Assembly: GCA_027486405.1 (NCBI GenBank)
Contig: JAIXPD010000029.1
Location: 95,565 to 159,564, forward strand
DNA from: Azospirillum sp.
GTDB lineage: Bacteria > Pseudomonadota > Alphaproteobacteria > Azospirillales > Azospirillaceae
DNA: 64,000 nt
Reading direction: 5' to 3'
Positions 17,334-27,098 of the stretch are shown one piece after another. Numbering within the stretch: the stretch's first letter is position 1; each line of letters starts with the position of its first letter. The notes under the pieces were generated by a model that was given only the letters and a program-made list of their open reading frames with translations, did no database searches and had not been told where the DNA came from. A program made the position numbers and the translations under genes.

Positions 17334-18155
17334 ATGCGCTTGAAACTCGACACCCACGCCGCGCTCAGCGTCACCGGTTGGCTGGCGGCGGGCTTGCTGT
17401 TCTTCCCCATCGCCTGGATGCTGCTGACCAGCGTCAAGACGGAAATCGAAGCGGTGGCGACCACCCCGTCGCTGATCTTCACCCCGACGCTGGAAAATTA
17501 CGTCGCGGTGCAGGAACGGGCCGATTACCTGAAATTCGCCCTGAACAGCGTCGTCGTCTCCTTCGGCTCCACCCTGCTGGCCTTGGCGCTGGCGGTTCCC
17601 GCCGCCTACGGCATGGCCTTCTTCCCGACCAAGCGGACGCGCGGCACCCTGCTGTGGATGCTGTCCACCAAGATGATGCCGCCGGTCGGCGCGCTGGTCC
17701 CGGTGACGCTGGTGTTCCGCGACCTGGGCCTGATCGACACGCTGGCCGGTCTGGTCGTGGTCTACGCGCTGATCAACCTGCCGATCGTGGTGTGGATGCT
17801 CTACACCTTCTTCCGGGAAATCCCGCGCGAGATTCTGGAGGCCGGGCGCATGGACGGGGCCACCCCGCTGGACGAACTGCGCTTCCTGCTGCTGCCGCTG
17901 GCGCTGCCGGGCATGGCGTCCACCGGCCTGCTGGCGGTGATCCTGACCTGGAACGAAGCGTTCTGGAGCCTCAACCTGACCGCCGCGCACGCCGGGCCGC
18001 TGACCGCCTTCATCGCCTCCTTCTCCGCCCCGGAAGGGTTGTTCTGGGCCAAGCTGTCGGCGGCCTCCACCATGGCCGTCGCCCCGATCCTGGTGTTCGG
18101 CTGGCTCAGCCAACGGCAGCTCGTGCGCGGCCTGACCTTCGGCGCTGTTAAGTAA
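17334..18155 (+). CDS. Polyol/sugar ABC transporter permease 2 (SmoG-like)
   Basis: 273 residues, MalG-type permease with six membrane segments and the EAA loop REILEAGRMDGATPLDELRFLLLPLALPG. Begins 7 bases after permease 1 and ends 18 bases before the ATPase gene, so the three are one transcript. Partner of the preceding permease in a heterodimeric channel of the inner membrane. Confidence 0.9.
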   Translation: MRLKLDTHAALSVTGWLAAGLLFFPIAWMLLTSVKTEIEAVATTPSLIFTPTLENYVAVQERADYLKFALNSVVVSFGSTLLALALAVPAAYGMAFFPTKRTRGTLLWMLSTKMMPPVGALVPVTLVFRDLGLIDTLAGLVVVYALINLPIVVWMLYTFFREIPREILEAGRMDGATPLDELRFLLLPLALPGMASTGLLAVILTWNEAFWSLNLTAAHAGPLTAFIASFSAPEGLFWAKLSAASTMAVAPILVFGWLSQRQLVRGLTFGAVK

Positions 18156-18173
18156 TCCCTTGGAGTCCCTGTC

Positions 18174-19319
<1,146 letters not shown>

Positions 19320-19348
19320 CGCCGCCCGTCGGCCAGTCACCCAACCAC

Positions 19349-19374
19349 CCGTTTGACGCCACCGTTTGACGCCA
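19349..19374. repeat. 13-bp direct repeat after the polyol operon
   Basis: CCGTTTGACGCCA occurs twice back to back (19349-19361 and 19362-19374), between the ATPase stop and the terminator hairpin. Confidence 0.75.
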
Positions 19375-19379
19375 CCCCG

Positions 19380-19404
19380 GGCGGCGCGGTTCCCCCGCGC
19401 CGCC
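19380..19404 (+). terminator. GC-rich hairpin after the polyol operon
   Basis: Perfect 10-bp stem (19380-19389 with 19395-19404) with a 5-nt loop, followed by TTCCCC. Located 60 bases after the ATPase stop and 40 bases before the next gene. Confidence 0.7.
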
Positions 19405-19444
19405 TTCCCCTGGCCTGTTGCCCACCCGCAACCGGAGCACGCCC

Positions 19445-21127
19445 ATGCTCGCCCGCATCGGATTGACCCAAAAGACGCTGTTGATCGTCGCCGTGCTGAC
19501 CTTTGGCCTGACGGCGGTCGCCGCCCTGGGGGTCGGGGGGTTGAACCGCGACCGCGCCCGGTTGGACAGCGTGCAAAGCGGCGGGCGGTTGGCGTTGGAC
19601 GCGGGCGGACTGAAAACCCGCATCACCGCCATCAACCGCGCCGAATTCGCCATCGCCGCCAACCCGGCGGTGGTGGACCGCTTTTCCGAACGGCTGCAAA
19701 CCGACCTGGACGGGGCCTTGGCCGACCTCGCCGGGTTGGTGAAGCGCGGCGGGGCGGACAAGGCCGACGCGCAGCGGCTGGAGGCCGACCTCACCCAATA
19801 CGGCCAGAACATCAAGAAGGTGATCGGGGCGGCACAGCTCGCCATCCTCGACCCGACGGCGCGCGACGCCATCGTCGATCTGCTGCTGGACGGGCGGGAA
19901 CTGGTGGAACGGATCGAGGCCGCCGCCGACGCCCTGTCCGGCAAGACAGCCGCGTCGGCCGCCGCGACCGCGCAGGCCGCCGACGCCGAGGCCGCCGACG
20001 CCATCACCCTGATGATCGCGGTGGCGGCGCTGGCCGCCCTGCTGGGCACGGTAACGGCGGTGCTGATCGCGCGGATCGGCATCATCGGCCCGCTGCAACG
20101 CAACCTGTCCGCCCTGCGCCGCCTGTCGGAGGGCGACGTGACCGTCACCATCACCGATGGGCATCGGCGCGACGAGATCGGGGCGATGGCCGACGCCATG
20201 CAGGAGTTCCGCCACACCCTGGAAACCCGCGCGGCGTTGGAACGCGACGCGCTGGCCCGCACCGACAGCGACCTGCGCCGCGCCCGCCGCCTCGACCGCC
20301 TGACCCAGGAGTTCCGCGACCAGATCGAAGCGATCACGGGCGCGCTGTCCGACGCCTCCGGCTCGTTGGAACAGACCGCCGAGGACATGACGAGGATCGC
20401 CGCCGACGCGCTGTCGATGTCGTCCGACGCCTCGCAGGCCGCCAGCCTGTCCGGCCACGCCGTCACCTCCGTCGCCGCCGCCACCGAGGAGATCGCCGTC
20501 ACCGTCAACGAGATGGCCAGCCAGATCGACCGCATGCGCGGCATCGCCGACGAGGCGTTGCATGGCGGCGAACGCACGGTGGCGCGCACCCGGCAGGTGA
20601 CGGCGGCGGTGGATGGTGCCCAGCAGATCGCCAACTTCATCAGCGCCATCGCCGCCCGCACCCATCTGCTGGCGCTGAACGCCACCATCGAGGCGGCGCG
20701 CGCCGGGGAATACGGGCGCGGCTTCGCCATCGTCGCCGGGGAGGTGAAGGAGTTGGCCCAGCAGGTCAGCCGCGCCACCGACAACATCGGCGACCGGCTG
20801 CGCGACCTGCACGCGCTCGCCTCCGCCTCGATGACCGAGGTGGAGGGAATGCACGCGGTGACGGAAAATCTGGGCGAAGCCTGCGCCATCATCAGCGCCG
20901 CCATCGAGCAGCAATCCGCCGCCATCGCCGAAATCAGCCAACGGATGGCGGAGGCCGCCGTCAACACCGCCACCGTCAACACCGGGATCACGGCGGTGGC
21001 CGAACACGCCGAACGGTCCACCGCGCGGGCGGGCGACGTGCTGCGGTCGGCCGGTCAATTGTCCGATCAGGCCGACCGGCTGAACAGCCGGGTGTCCGGC
21101 TTCCTGCGCAGCGTGGCCGCCGCCTGA
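19445..21127 (+). CDS. Methyl-accepting chemotaxis protein
   Basis: 560 residues from ATG 19445. Membrane segments at about 10-30 and 190-212 bracket a periplasmic helical sensor (Ala-rich, no Cache fold seen); HAMP follows, then the cytoplasmic coiled coil with the signalling tip [29 protein letters not shown]. The family tip is intact, so it can engage CheA and CheW. No C-terminal CheR-tether pentapeptide (ends SVAAA). The receptor is downstream of the polyol transporter and a terminator; a functional link with polyols is possible but not shown. A GTG/ATG at 19418 is a weaker start. Confidence 0.9.
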   Translation: MLARIGLTQKTLLIVAVLTFGLTAVAALGVGGLNRDRARLDSVQSGGRLALDAGGLKTRITAINRAEFAIAANPAVVDRFSERLQTDLDGALADLAGLVKRGGADKADAQRLEADLTQYGQNIKKVIGAAQLAILDPTARDAIVDLLLDGRELVERIEAAADALSGKTAASAAATAQAADAEAADAITLMIAVAALAALLGTVTAVLIARIGIIGPLQRNLSALRRLSEGDVTVTITDGHRRDEIGAMADAMQEFRHTLETRAALERDALARTDSDLRRARRLDRLTQEFRDQIEAITGALSDASGSLEQTAEDMTRIAADALSMSSDASQAASLSGHAVTSVAAATEEIAVTVNEMASQIDRMRGIADEALHGGERTVARTRQVTAAVDGAQQIANFISAIAARTHLLALNATIEAARAGEYGRGFAIVAGEVKELAQQVSRATDNIGDRLRDLHALASASMTEVEGMHAVTENLGEACAIISAAIEQQSAAIAEISQRMAEAAVNTATVNTGITAVAEHAERSTARAGDVLRSAGQLSDQADRLNSRVSGFLRSVAAA

Positions 21128-21147
21128 ACGGATGGCCTAAACGGATT

Positions 21148-21170
21148 GCGGGCGGCGCACCACCGCCCGC
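21148..21170. terminator. Bidirectional hairpin between chemoreceptor and choX
   Basis: 8-bp perfect stem (21148-21155 with 21163-21170) between two convergent stops, suited to end both transcripts. Confidence 0.6.
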
Positions 21171-21186
21171 GCGCTTTGTCACCGCA

Positions 21187-22152
21187 TCAGGATTTGGCCG
21201 GGATGCCCAGCTTGGCTTGCACGGCGGCCAAACCATCCTTGCCGTCGATGGTGGTCACGCCCTTCAACCAGGCCTTCAGCACCGCCGGGTTCTTCTTCAG
21301 CCACGCCTTGGCCGCGTCGTCGGGCTTCTTGTTGGCGTTCATGATGTCGTCCATCACGGCGTTTTCCATCTCCACCGTGAAGGACAGGTTGGCCAGCAGC
21401 GCGCCGACGTTCGGGCAATCGGCGGCGTAGCCCTTGCGCACGTTGGTGCTGACCGTCGCCCCGCCGAAATCCGGGCCGAACCAATCGTCGCCGTCGGCCA
21501 GATAGGTCAGCTCGAACGCCTTGTTCATCGGGTGCGGTGCCCAGCCCAGGAAGGCGATGAACCTCTTGGCCCGCACCGCGCGCTTGACCTCGGCCAGCAT
21601 CCCGGCCTCGCTGGACTCCACCATCTTGAAGTCCTTCAGGCCGAAGGCGTCGGCCTTCAGCATCTTGTCGATGATGAGGTTGCCGTCGTTCCCGGCCTCG
21701 ATCCCATAGATCTTGCCGTCCAGCTTGTCCTTGAACTTGGCCAGATCCTTGAAGCTCTTCAGCCCGGCGTCGGCGGCGTATTTCGGCACGGCCAGCGTGT
21801 ATTTCGCCCCTTCCAGATTGACGCGCGTCACCTCGACCGAGCCATCCTCCAGCGCGGGCTTGAGGAAGGGTTCCATCGTCGGCATCCAATTGCCCAGGAA
21901 CACGTCGAGCGACTTGGTCTTCAGCCCGCTGTAGACCAGCGGAACCGAGGTCATCGTCGTGGACGGGCTGTAACCCAACCCGTCCAGGGTGACGGAGGCG
22001 AGCGCTGTGGTGGCGGCGATGTCGGTCCACCCCACATCACCGAAACGAACCTTCTTGCACGACGCCGGATCGGCGGCTTGGACGGATCCAACCCCCAGGG
22101 TCAGAACAGCGGCGAGGGTGAGGGCGGGCAACGCCGTCCAGACGGTTTTCAT
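21187..22152 (-). CDS. choX: Choline ABC transporter substrate-binding protein
   Basis: 321 residues from ATG 22152. Sec signal peptide MKTVWTALPALTLAAVLTLG ending VQAA. The mature part starts DPASCKKVRFGDVGWTDIAATTALAS, the ProX/OpuAC-type fold found in ChoX; ILE/aromatic-box features include FLGNWMPTMEP and FLGWAPHPM (Trp and Tyr/Phe residues that cage the trimethylammonium group). Periplasmic. It is separated from choW and choV by betI on the opposite strand, so it probably has its own promoter in the betI-choX gap. Confidence 0.92.
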   Translation of the reverse strand: MKTVWTALPALTLAAVLTLGVGSVQAADPASCKKVRFGDVGWTDIAATTALASVTLDGLGYSPSTTMTSVPLVYSGLKTKSLDVFLGNWMPTMEPFLKPALEDGSVEVTRVNLEGAKYTLAVPKYAADAGLKSFKDLAKFKDKLDGKIYGIEAGNDGNLIIDKMLKADAFGLKDFKMVESSEAGMLAEVKRAVRAKRFIAFLGWAPHPMNKAFELTYLADGDDWFGPDFGGATVSTNVRKGYAADCPNVGALLANLSFTVEMENAVMDDIMNANKKPDDAAKAWLKKNPAVLKAWLKGVTTIDGKDGLAAVQAKLGIPAKS

Positions 22153-22183
22153 CGGTCGAACTCCTGACAAGCTGGTGTGGTTC

Positions 22184-22219
22184 CCCACCGGTGCTCCCTG
22201 ATCGACAAGGGCCGGTGGG
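22184..22219. promoter_or_regulatory. Spaced inverted repeat upstream of choX
   Basis: Arms CCCACCGG (22184-22191) and CCGGTGGG (22212-22219), 32 to 67 bases upstream of the choX start, in the divergent choX-betI gap. Could be an operator or part of a leader hairpin; no BetI-like box is seen in this gap. Confidence 0.35.
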
Positions 22220-22343
22220 ACAAGAAACGGGCGCTGCGATTTCGCCATCGACGCCCGGACGAAAAAAGCGCATGAGATGGCGCTGAATCCTGAATCGGGT
22301 TACGGTCTTGCCCGGTCTTCCACCCCGTCACGCAGGTTGGTGC

Positions 22344-22919
22344 ATGCCCAAAGTTGGAATGGAACCCATCCGCCGCCGTCAATTGATCGACGCGACCATC
22401 ACCTCGATGGGCGAACACGGGCTGGCCGACACCACGGTGCAAACGATCAGCCGGGGGGCGGGTGTGTCGCCCGGCATCATCCATCATTATTTCGGCGGCA
22501 AGGACGAGCTGCTGGCGGCGACCATGCGCAGCATGCTGGACCAGCTCCGCGCCGACGTCACCCAACGGCTGGCCGCCGCAACCTCGCCGCGCGCCCGGTT
22601 GGAAGCGGTGATCGACGCCAATTTCGCCGATGGCCAGTTCGATCCGCGCGTCGTGTCGGCGTGGCTGGGATTCTGGGCGCAGGCCCCGCACAACCCGGCC
22701 TTGGCCCGGCTGCAACGGATCAACGCCCGCCGCCTGATCTCCAACCTGCGCCACAGCCTGCGCGCCCTGTTGCCGCCGGAGCGCGCCAACCGGGTGGCGA
22801 GCGGGGTGGCGGCGATGATCGACGGCCTGTGGCTGCGCTCCGCCCTGACCGGGGCCGCCGACGGGCGGGAGGCCCGCGCCATCGCGCTGAGCTATCTGGA
22901 CGCCGAACTGGGGGCCTGA
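22344..22919 (+). CDS. betI: TetR-family choline-responsive repressor
   Basis: 191 residues starting MPKVGMEPIRRRQLIDATI, the conserved BetI beginning, with HTH VQTISRGAGVSPGIIHHYFGGKDELL. BetI represses choline uptake and oxidation genes and is released by choline. No betA/betB are in the window. It stands between choW and choX on the opposite strand, an unusual place. Start at 22344 rather than 22308 based on family alignment. Confidence 0.92.
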   Translation: MPKVGMEPIRRRQLIDATITSMGEHGLADTTVQTISRGAGVSPGIIHHYFGGKDELLAATMRSMLDQLRADVTQRLAAATSPRARLEAVIDANFADGQFDPRVVSAWLGFWAQAPHNPALARLQRINARRLISNLRHSLRALLPPERANRVASGVAAMIDGLWLRSALTGAADGREARAIALSYLDAELGA

Positions 22920-22951
22920 ACGGCGGGCAACGGGGGCGGTGCGCCGCTCCC

Positions 22952-23839
22952 TCACCGCGCGCCGCCCTTGGGCGCGCCAGGGGCAACGCTTTTGCCAAAG
23001 CTCTGGGTGATGCGGTCGAGCAGGATGGCGAGCAGCACCACCGCCAGCCCGCTTTCAAAGCCCAGACCGATGTCCAACCGCTGGATGCCCTGAAGCACGA
23101 CGTTGCCCAGCCCACCGGCCCCGATCATCGACGCCACCACGATCATCGACAGCGCCATCATCATGGTCTGGTTCACCCCGGCCATGATCGACGGCAACGC
23201 GTTGGGCAACTGCACCTTCAGCAACAGTTGATGGTCCTTGCAGCCAAAGGCCCGCCCGGCCTCCACCAGCTCCGCCGGAACTTGGCGGATCCCCAGCGCG
23301 GTCAGCCGCACGGCGGGCGGCATGGCGAAAATCACGGTGGCGAGGATGCCCGGCACCCGGCCCAGGCCGAAAAACATCACCGCCGGGATCAGATACACGA
23401 AGGCGGGCATCGTCTGCATGAAATCCAGCAACGTCGCCCCCACCCCGTCGGCCAGACGGCTGCGCGCCATCGCGATGCCCAGCGGCACCCCGATCAGCAG
23501 GCTGAGCGCGGTAGAGGCCACCACCAGCCCCAGCGTGCTCGCCATCGGTTCCCACAGCCCCATGGCGTGAATCCCGGCCAGCGACAGCAGCGCGAACAGG
23601 GCAAAGCCCTTGCCCACCCGCCACAGCGCCAGGGCGACCAGCGCCCCCCCCAAGGCCCAGGGCGGCGCACCGATCAGGGCGTTGTCGATGGCCGCGCCAA
23701 AGCCATCGACCACGGCGGCGATGACGTCCAGCGTCGGTTGACCATGGTCGAGGATCAGGTTGACCAACCGGTCGGCCCAGCGTCCGACCCCACCGGCCAG
23801 CAGGCCGTTCCACAGCTCATCCACGCGAATCATCCCCAC
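22952..23839 (-). CDS. choW: Choline ABC transporter permease
   Basis: 295 residues. ProW-type inner-membrane protein with the conserved core TLLDFMQTMPAFVYLIPAVMFFGLG, AMPPAVRLTALGIRQVP and EAGRAFGCKDHQLLLKVQLPNALPSIMAGVNQ (the ATPase-docking loop). Overlaps the choV stop region by 23 bases (the start could be Met3 at 23833), indicating translational coupling. Ends 32 bases from the end of the convergent betI. Confidence 0.92.
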   Translation of the reverse strand: MGMIRVDELWNGLLAGGVGRWADRLVNLILDHGQPTLDVIAAVVDGFGAAIDNALIGAPPWALGGALVALALWRVGKGFALFALLSLAGIHAMGLWEPMASTLGLVVASTALSLLIGVPLGIAMARSRLADGVGATLLDFMQTMPAFVYLIPAVMFFGLGRVPGILATVIFAMPPAVRLTALGIRQVPAELVEAGRAFGCKDHQLLLKVQLPNALPSIMAGVNQTMMMALSMIVVASMIGAGGLGNVVLQGIQRLDIGLGFESGLAVVLLAILLDRITQSFGKSVAPGAPKGGAR

Positions 23840-25067
23840 GGTCCAGCGTTTCCAGCAGCGCCGCGCGGGTCAACACGCCCAAAAAGCGCCCACCGCCATC
23901 GACCACCGGAACCGGACAGGGCGCGGTGGCGACGCGGCGCAACAGACCGTGCAGCGGCGCGTCGGCCGCCACCGGTTCCGGCCGGTTCAGGATGGTTCCC
24001 TCGGCCCGCGACAACACGCCGAGAAACCGCCCGTCGCCCCCTCGGACATAGCCATGGCCAACACCGCGTTCGGCCAGACGGCGCAGGGCGGCGATGGGGT
24101 CCTCCCCCTCCTCCACCAGCGCCACCCGGTCGTCGCAGCGGGCCAGATCGCGGGCGCGCAGCACGCGCGACGGATCCACCCCCCGGAAGAAGGCGCGGAC
24201 ATAGTCGTCGGCGGGGTTGGTGATGATCTCCGCCGGGGTGCCGATCTGCACGATCCGCCCCTCCTCCATCACCGCGATGCGGTCGGCGATGCGCATCGCC
24301 TCGTCCGCGTCGTGGGAGATGAAGACGATGGTCCGGGCCTGTTCGCGCTGAAGCCGCAAAAGCTCGTCCTGCATGTCGGTGCGGATCAACGGATCGAGCG
24401 CGGAAAACGCCTCATCCATCAGCAGGATGGAGGGGTTTTTCGCCAGGGCGCGGGCCAACCCGACCCGCTGTTGCATCCCGCCCGACAATTCGCGCGGGTA
24501 GCGGTGGGCGTAGGCCGACAGCCCGACCTTGTCCAGCGCCCGCATGGCGGCGTCGCGCCGGGCGTCGCGCCCCACCCCGGCCACCTCCAGGCCAAAGGCG
24601 GCGTTGTCGAGCGCGGTGCGGTTGGGCAACAGGGCGAAGGACTGGAACACCATCGACAGGTCGCGGCGCAACACCTCGACCAGCTCGTTTTTGGACAGGG
24701 CGGTCAGATCGCGCCCATCCAGATGGATCGACCCGGCGGTCGGCTCGATCAGGCGGTTCAGCAAGCGGACCATCGTTGATTTGCCCGACCCCGACAGGCC
24801 CATGATGACGAAGATCTCACCCGCCCGGATGTCGAAACTGGCGTCCACCACACCGACATTCACGTTCAGCCGCCGCAGCACCTCGTCCTTGCCAGCCCCG
24901 GCGCGCAGCAGGGCCAGCGCCGGGCGCGGATCGTCGGCGAACACCTTGCACAGGTTGCGCACCTCCATCCGGATCGCCCCGCGCGCCTCGGCCACCCGCG
25001 CGCCGCTGCGGGCGGCGTCCGCCCCCACCGCAGACAAGGCGGCGTCGGAGGGCAAAATCAACGTCAT
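23817..25067 (-). CDS. choV: Choline ABC transporter ATPase with CBS domains
   Basis: 416 residues, ProV/ChoV type. Walker A GLSGSGKSTMVRLLNRL, signature LSGGMQQRVGLARAL, Walker B ILLMDEAFSALDPLIR, H-loop FISHDADEAM; a pair of CBS domains occupies about 285-410 (ending FLGVLTRAALLETLD), which in OpuA-type systems senses ionic strength. First gene of the choVW transcript. Upstream, at 25221-25240, lies a sequence closely matching the BetI operator. Confidence 0.93.
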   Translation of the reverse strand: MTLILPSDAALSAVGADAARSGARVAEARGAIRMEVRNLCKVFADDPRPALALLRAGAGKDEVLRRLNVNVGVVDASFDIRAGEIFVIMGLSGSGKSTMVRLLNRLIEPTAGSIHLDGRDLTALSKNELVEVLRRDLSMVFQSFALLPNRTALDNAAFGLEVAGVGRDARRDAAMRALDKVGLSAYAHRYPRELSGGMQQRVGLARALAKNPSILLMDEAFSALDPLIRTDMQDELLRLQREQARTIVFISHDADEAMRIADRIAVMEEGRIVQIGTPAEIITNPADDYVRAFFRGVDPSRVLRARDLARCDDRVALVEEGEDPIAALRRLAERGVGHGYVRGGDGRFLGVLSRAEGTILNRPEPVAADAPLHGLLRRVATAPCPVPVVDGGGRFLGVLTRAALLETLDRGDDSRG

Positions 25068-25220
25068 GGGGAATGGTCCTTGAACGGTGCGCGCGGTGGC
25101 CGGATGAAAGGTCCGGTAGATTGCCCTGAGACGGGCCTCCCGGTCGATAGTGGAGTCTTCTTATTTTGCATTTTCATCACAGCGGACCAGATTTTGCGAC
25201 ACCTTGCCGCGACTTTGCTT

Positions 25221-25240
25221 TTGATTGATCGTTCAATTAA
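25221..25240. promoter_or_regulatory. Candidate BetI operator
   Basis: TTGATTGATCGTTCAATTAA contains the dyad ATTGA-tcgt-TCAAT. From memory of the family, BetI boxes centre on ATTGAACGTTCAAT, from which this differs by one base. It is 154 bases upstream of choV and 160 bases upstream of the divergent chemoreceptor gene, in an AT-rich patch, so it could control both. Confidence 0.6.
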
Positions 25241-25399
25241 AAATTTGCGCCGATTTTTCCCATCTCACAGCCAACGATCTCCGCGCGCCTCCAGATTCCT
25301 CCTGATTGCGCCCGGCACGTTGCAAGCGCAACATCGTAAGGGGGATCGCCGTTCACACGATCCCGATTCCAAACAACCCATCCAATCCGGGAGAGCGCG

Positions 25400-27064
25400 G
25401 TGAAGATAGCGACCAAACTCTTGGCCCCCGTTGCCGTGCTCTCCCTGATCGGCCTGCTGATCGGCGGGGCGGCCCTGTGGGGGATGGCCCGCAACGACGA
25501 CGCCACCCAAGCCCTGCTGCGCAGCAACGCCGTGGTCGTCGCCGCGTCGGAATTGCGCTCCGTCAGCCGGGCCTTGCAGCGCGACGCCCTCAACCTGATC
25601 GACGAGAGCGAAGCCGGTCAGGCCGCGCTGAAAGGCCGCTTTGCCGAACGGTTGGAGCGGATGACGCGCCTGACCAGCGACCTCGACACCCGGCTGCGCG
25701 CCGCCGGGCATGACCAGGGCGCGCGGATGACCGAGCTGCAATCCAAGGTCCGCGACAATCTGGGCCGGGTCCGCGATCTGGCGCTGGCGGGCAAGCGGGA
25801 GGAGGCGCGCGCCCTGTTCCGCAGCGAGGTCCGCGACAGCGAGCGCGCCGCGTCCCAATTGACCGACCCGTTGATCGAGGAGGAAATCAAGGAGGGCGAG
25901 CGGCTGAGCCAGCGCCTGGACGAGGTGGAAGCGTCCGTCACCCGGATGGTGACGGCCTTTCTGCTGATCGGCACCCTGGTCGGTGTGGTTCTGTCGGTGC
26001 TGATCGCCCGTCGCGGCGTCGTTCAGCCGCTGGCACGGCTCACCACCGCGATGGAACGGCTGACCCACAAGGACTACACCGCCGACCTGTCCGACGCCGC
26101 CCGCAAGGACGAGGTGGGAACGATGGCCACGGCGGTGCTGGTGTTCCGCGACGCCATGCAGACCGCCGACCGGCTGGAGGCCGAACAGGCGCGCGACCGT
26201 CTGGCGCGCGAGCGGCGCACCGAGGCGATTGAGCGGATGATCGCCGAGTTCGAACGCAACATCGCCAGCATCCTGCGCACCGTGTCCGCCGCCGCGACGG
26301 AGTTGGAGGCCACGGCCAAAAGCATGACCGGGATCGCCAGCGACACCAACGCGCGCGCCACCGCCACCGCGCGGGCGGCCGAAGAGGCGTCGGTGAACGC
26401 CCAGACGGTGGCGGCGGCGGCGGAGGAATTGGCCATGTCGATCCAGGAGATCAGCGGGCAGGTGTCCCGCTCCACCGACATCGCCAACCGGGCCAGCACG
26501 GAGGCCGCCGACACCAACCGCAAGGTGCAGGGGCTGGTGGAGCAGGCGCAGCGGATCGGCGAGGTGGTGCGCCTCATCACCGGCATCGCCAGCCAGACCA
26601 ATTTGCTGGCGCTGAACGCCACCATCGAAGCCGCCCGCGCCGGAGAGGCGGGCAAGGGCTTCGCCGTCGTCGCCAACGAGGTGAAGATTCTGGCCACCCA
26701 GACCGCCAAGGCGACGGAGGAGATCTCCGGCCAGATTTCCTCCATGCAGGGGGCGACCGACGGTGCCGCCCAGGCCATCGCCGGAATCGGCCACACCATC
26801 GGGACGATCCGCGAGGTCGCCATCACCATCGCCGCCGCCATCGAGGAGCAAGGCGCGGCCACCACCGAAATCTCCCGCAACGTGCAGGAGGCGGCGACAG
26901 GCACCCGCTCCGTCAGCATGAACATCGCCACCGTCAGCCAGGCCGCCACCCAGACCGGGGCCGCCGCCGCCCAGGTGTTGGAGGCGTCGAGCGAACTGGC
27001 CGAACAATCGGTGCGGCTGAAATCCCAGGTCGAACAGTTCCTGACCGGGATCCGGGCCGCCTGA
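25400..27064 (+). CDS. Methyl-accepting chemotaxis protein, divergent from choV
   Basis: 554 residues with a GTG start preceded by GGGAGAG. Membrane segments at about 6-28 and 182-203 enclose a four-helix-bundle type periplasmic domain (residues 30-180, highly charged helices). HAMP follows; the signalling tip is [29 protein letters not shown]. It shares its control region and a candidate BetI operator with choV, which makes choline or betaine a reasonable guess for the attractant. No CheR-tether motif at the C-terminus (GIRAA). Confidence 0.9.
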   Translation: MKIATKLLAPVAVLSLIGLLIGGAALWGMARNDDATQALLRSNAVVVAASELRSVSRALQRDALNLIDESEAGQAALKGRFAERLERMTRLTSDLDTRLRAAGHDQGARMTELQSKVRDNLGRVRDLALAGKREEARALFRSEVRDSERAASQLTDPLIEEEIKEGERLSQRLDEVEASVTRMVTAFLLIGTLVGVVLSVLIARRGVVQPLARLTTAMERLTHKDYTADLSDAARKDEVGTMATAVLVFRDAMQTADRLEAEQARDRLARERRTEAIERMIAEFERNIASILRTVSAAATELEATAKSMTGIASDTNARATATARAAEEASVNAQTVAAAAEELAMSIQEISGQVSRSTDIANRASTEAADTNRKVQGLVEQAQRIGEVVRLITGIASQTNLLALNATIEAARAGEAGKGFAVVANEVKILATQTAKATEEISGQISSMQGATDGAAQAIAGIGHTIGTIREVAITIAAAIEEQGAATTEISRNVQEAATGTRSVSMNIATVSQAATQTGAAAAQVLEASSELAEQSVRLKSQVEQFLTGIRAA

Positions 27065-27098
27065 CGCGACCCGAATCCCCGCCGGACACTCCACCCAA

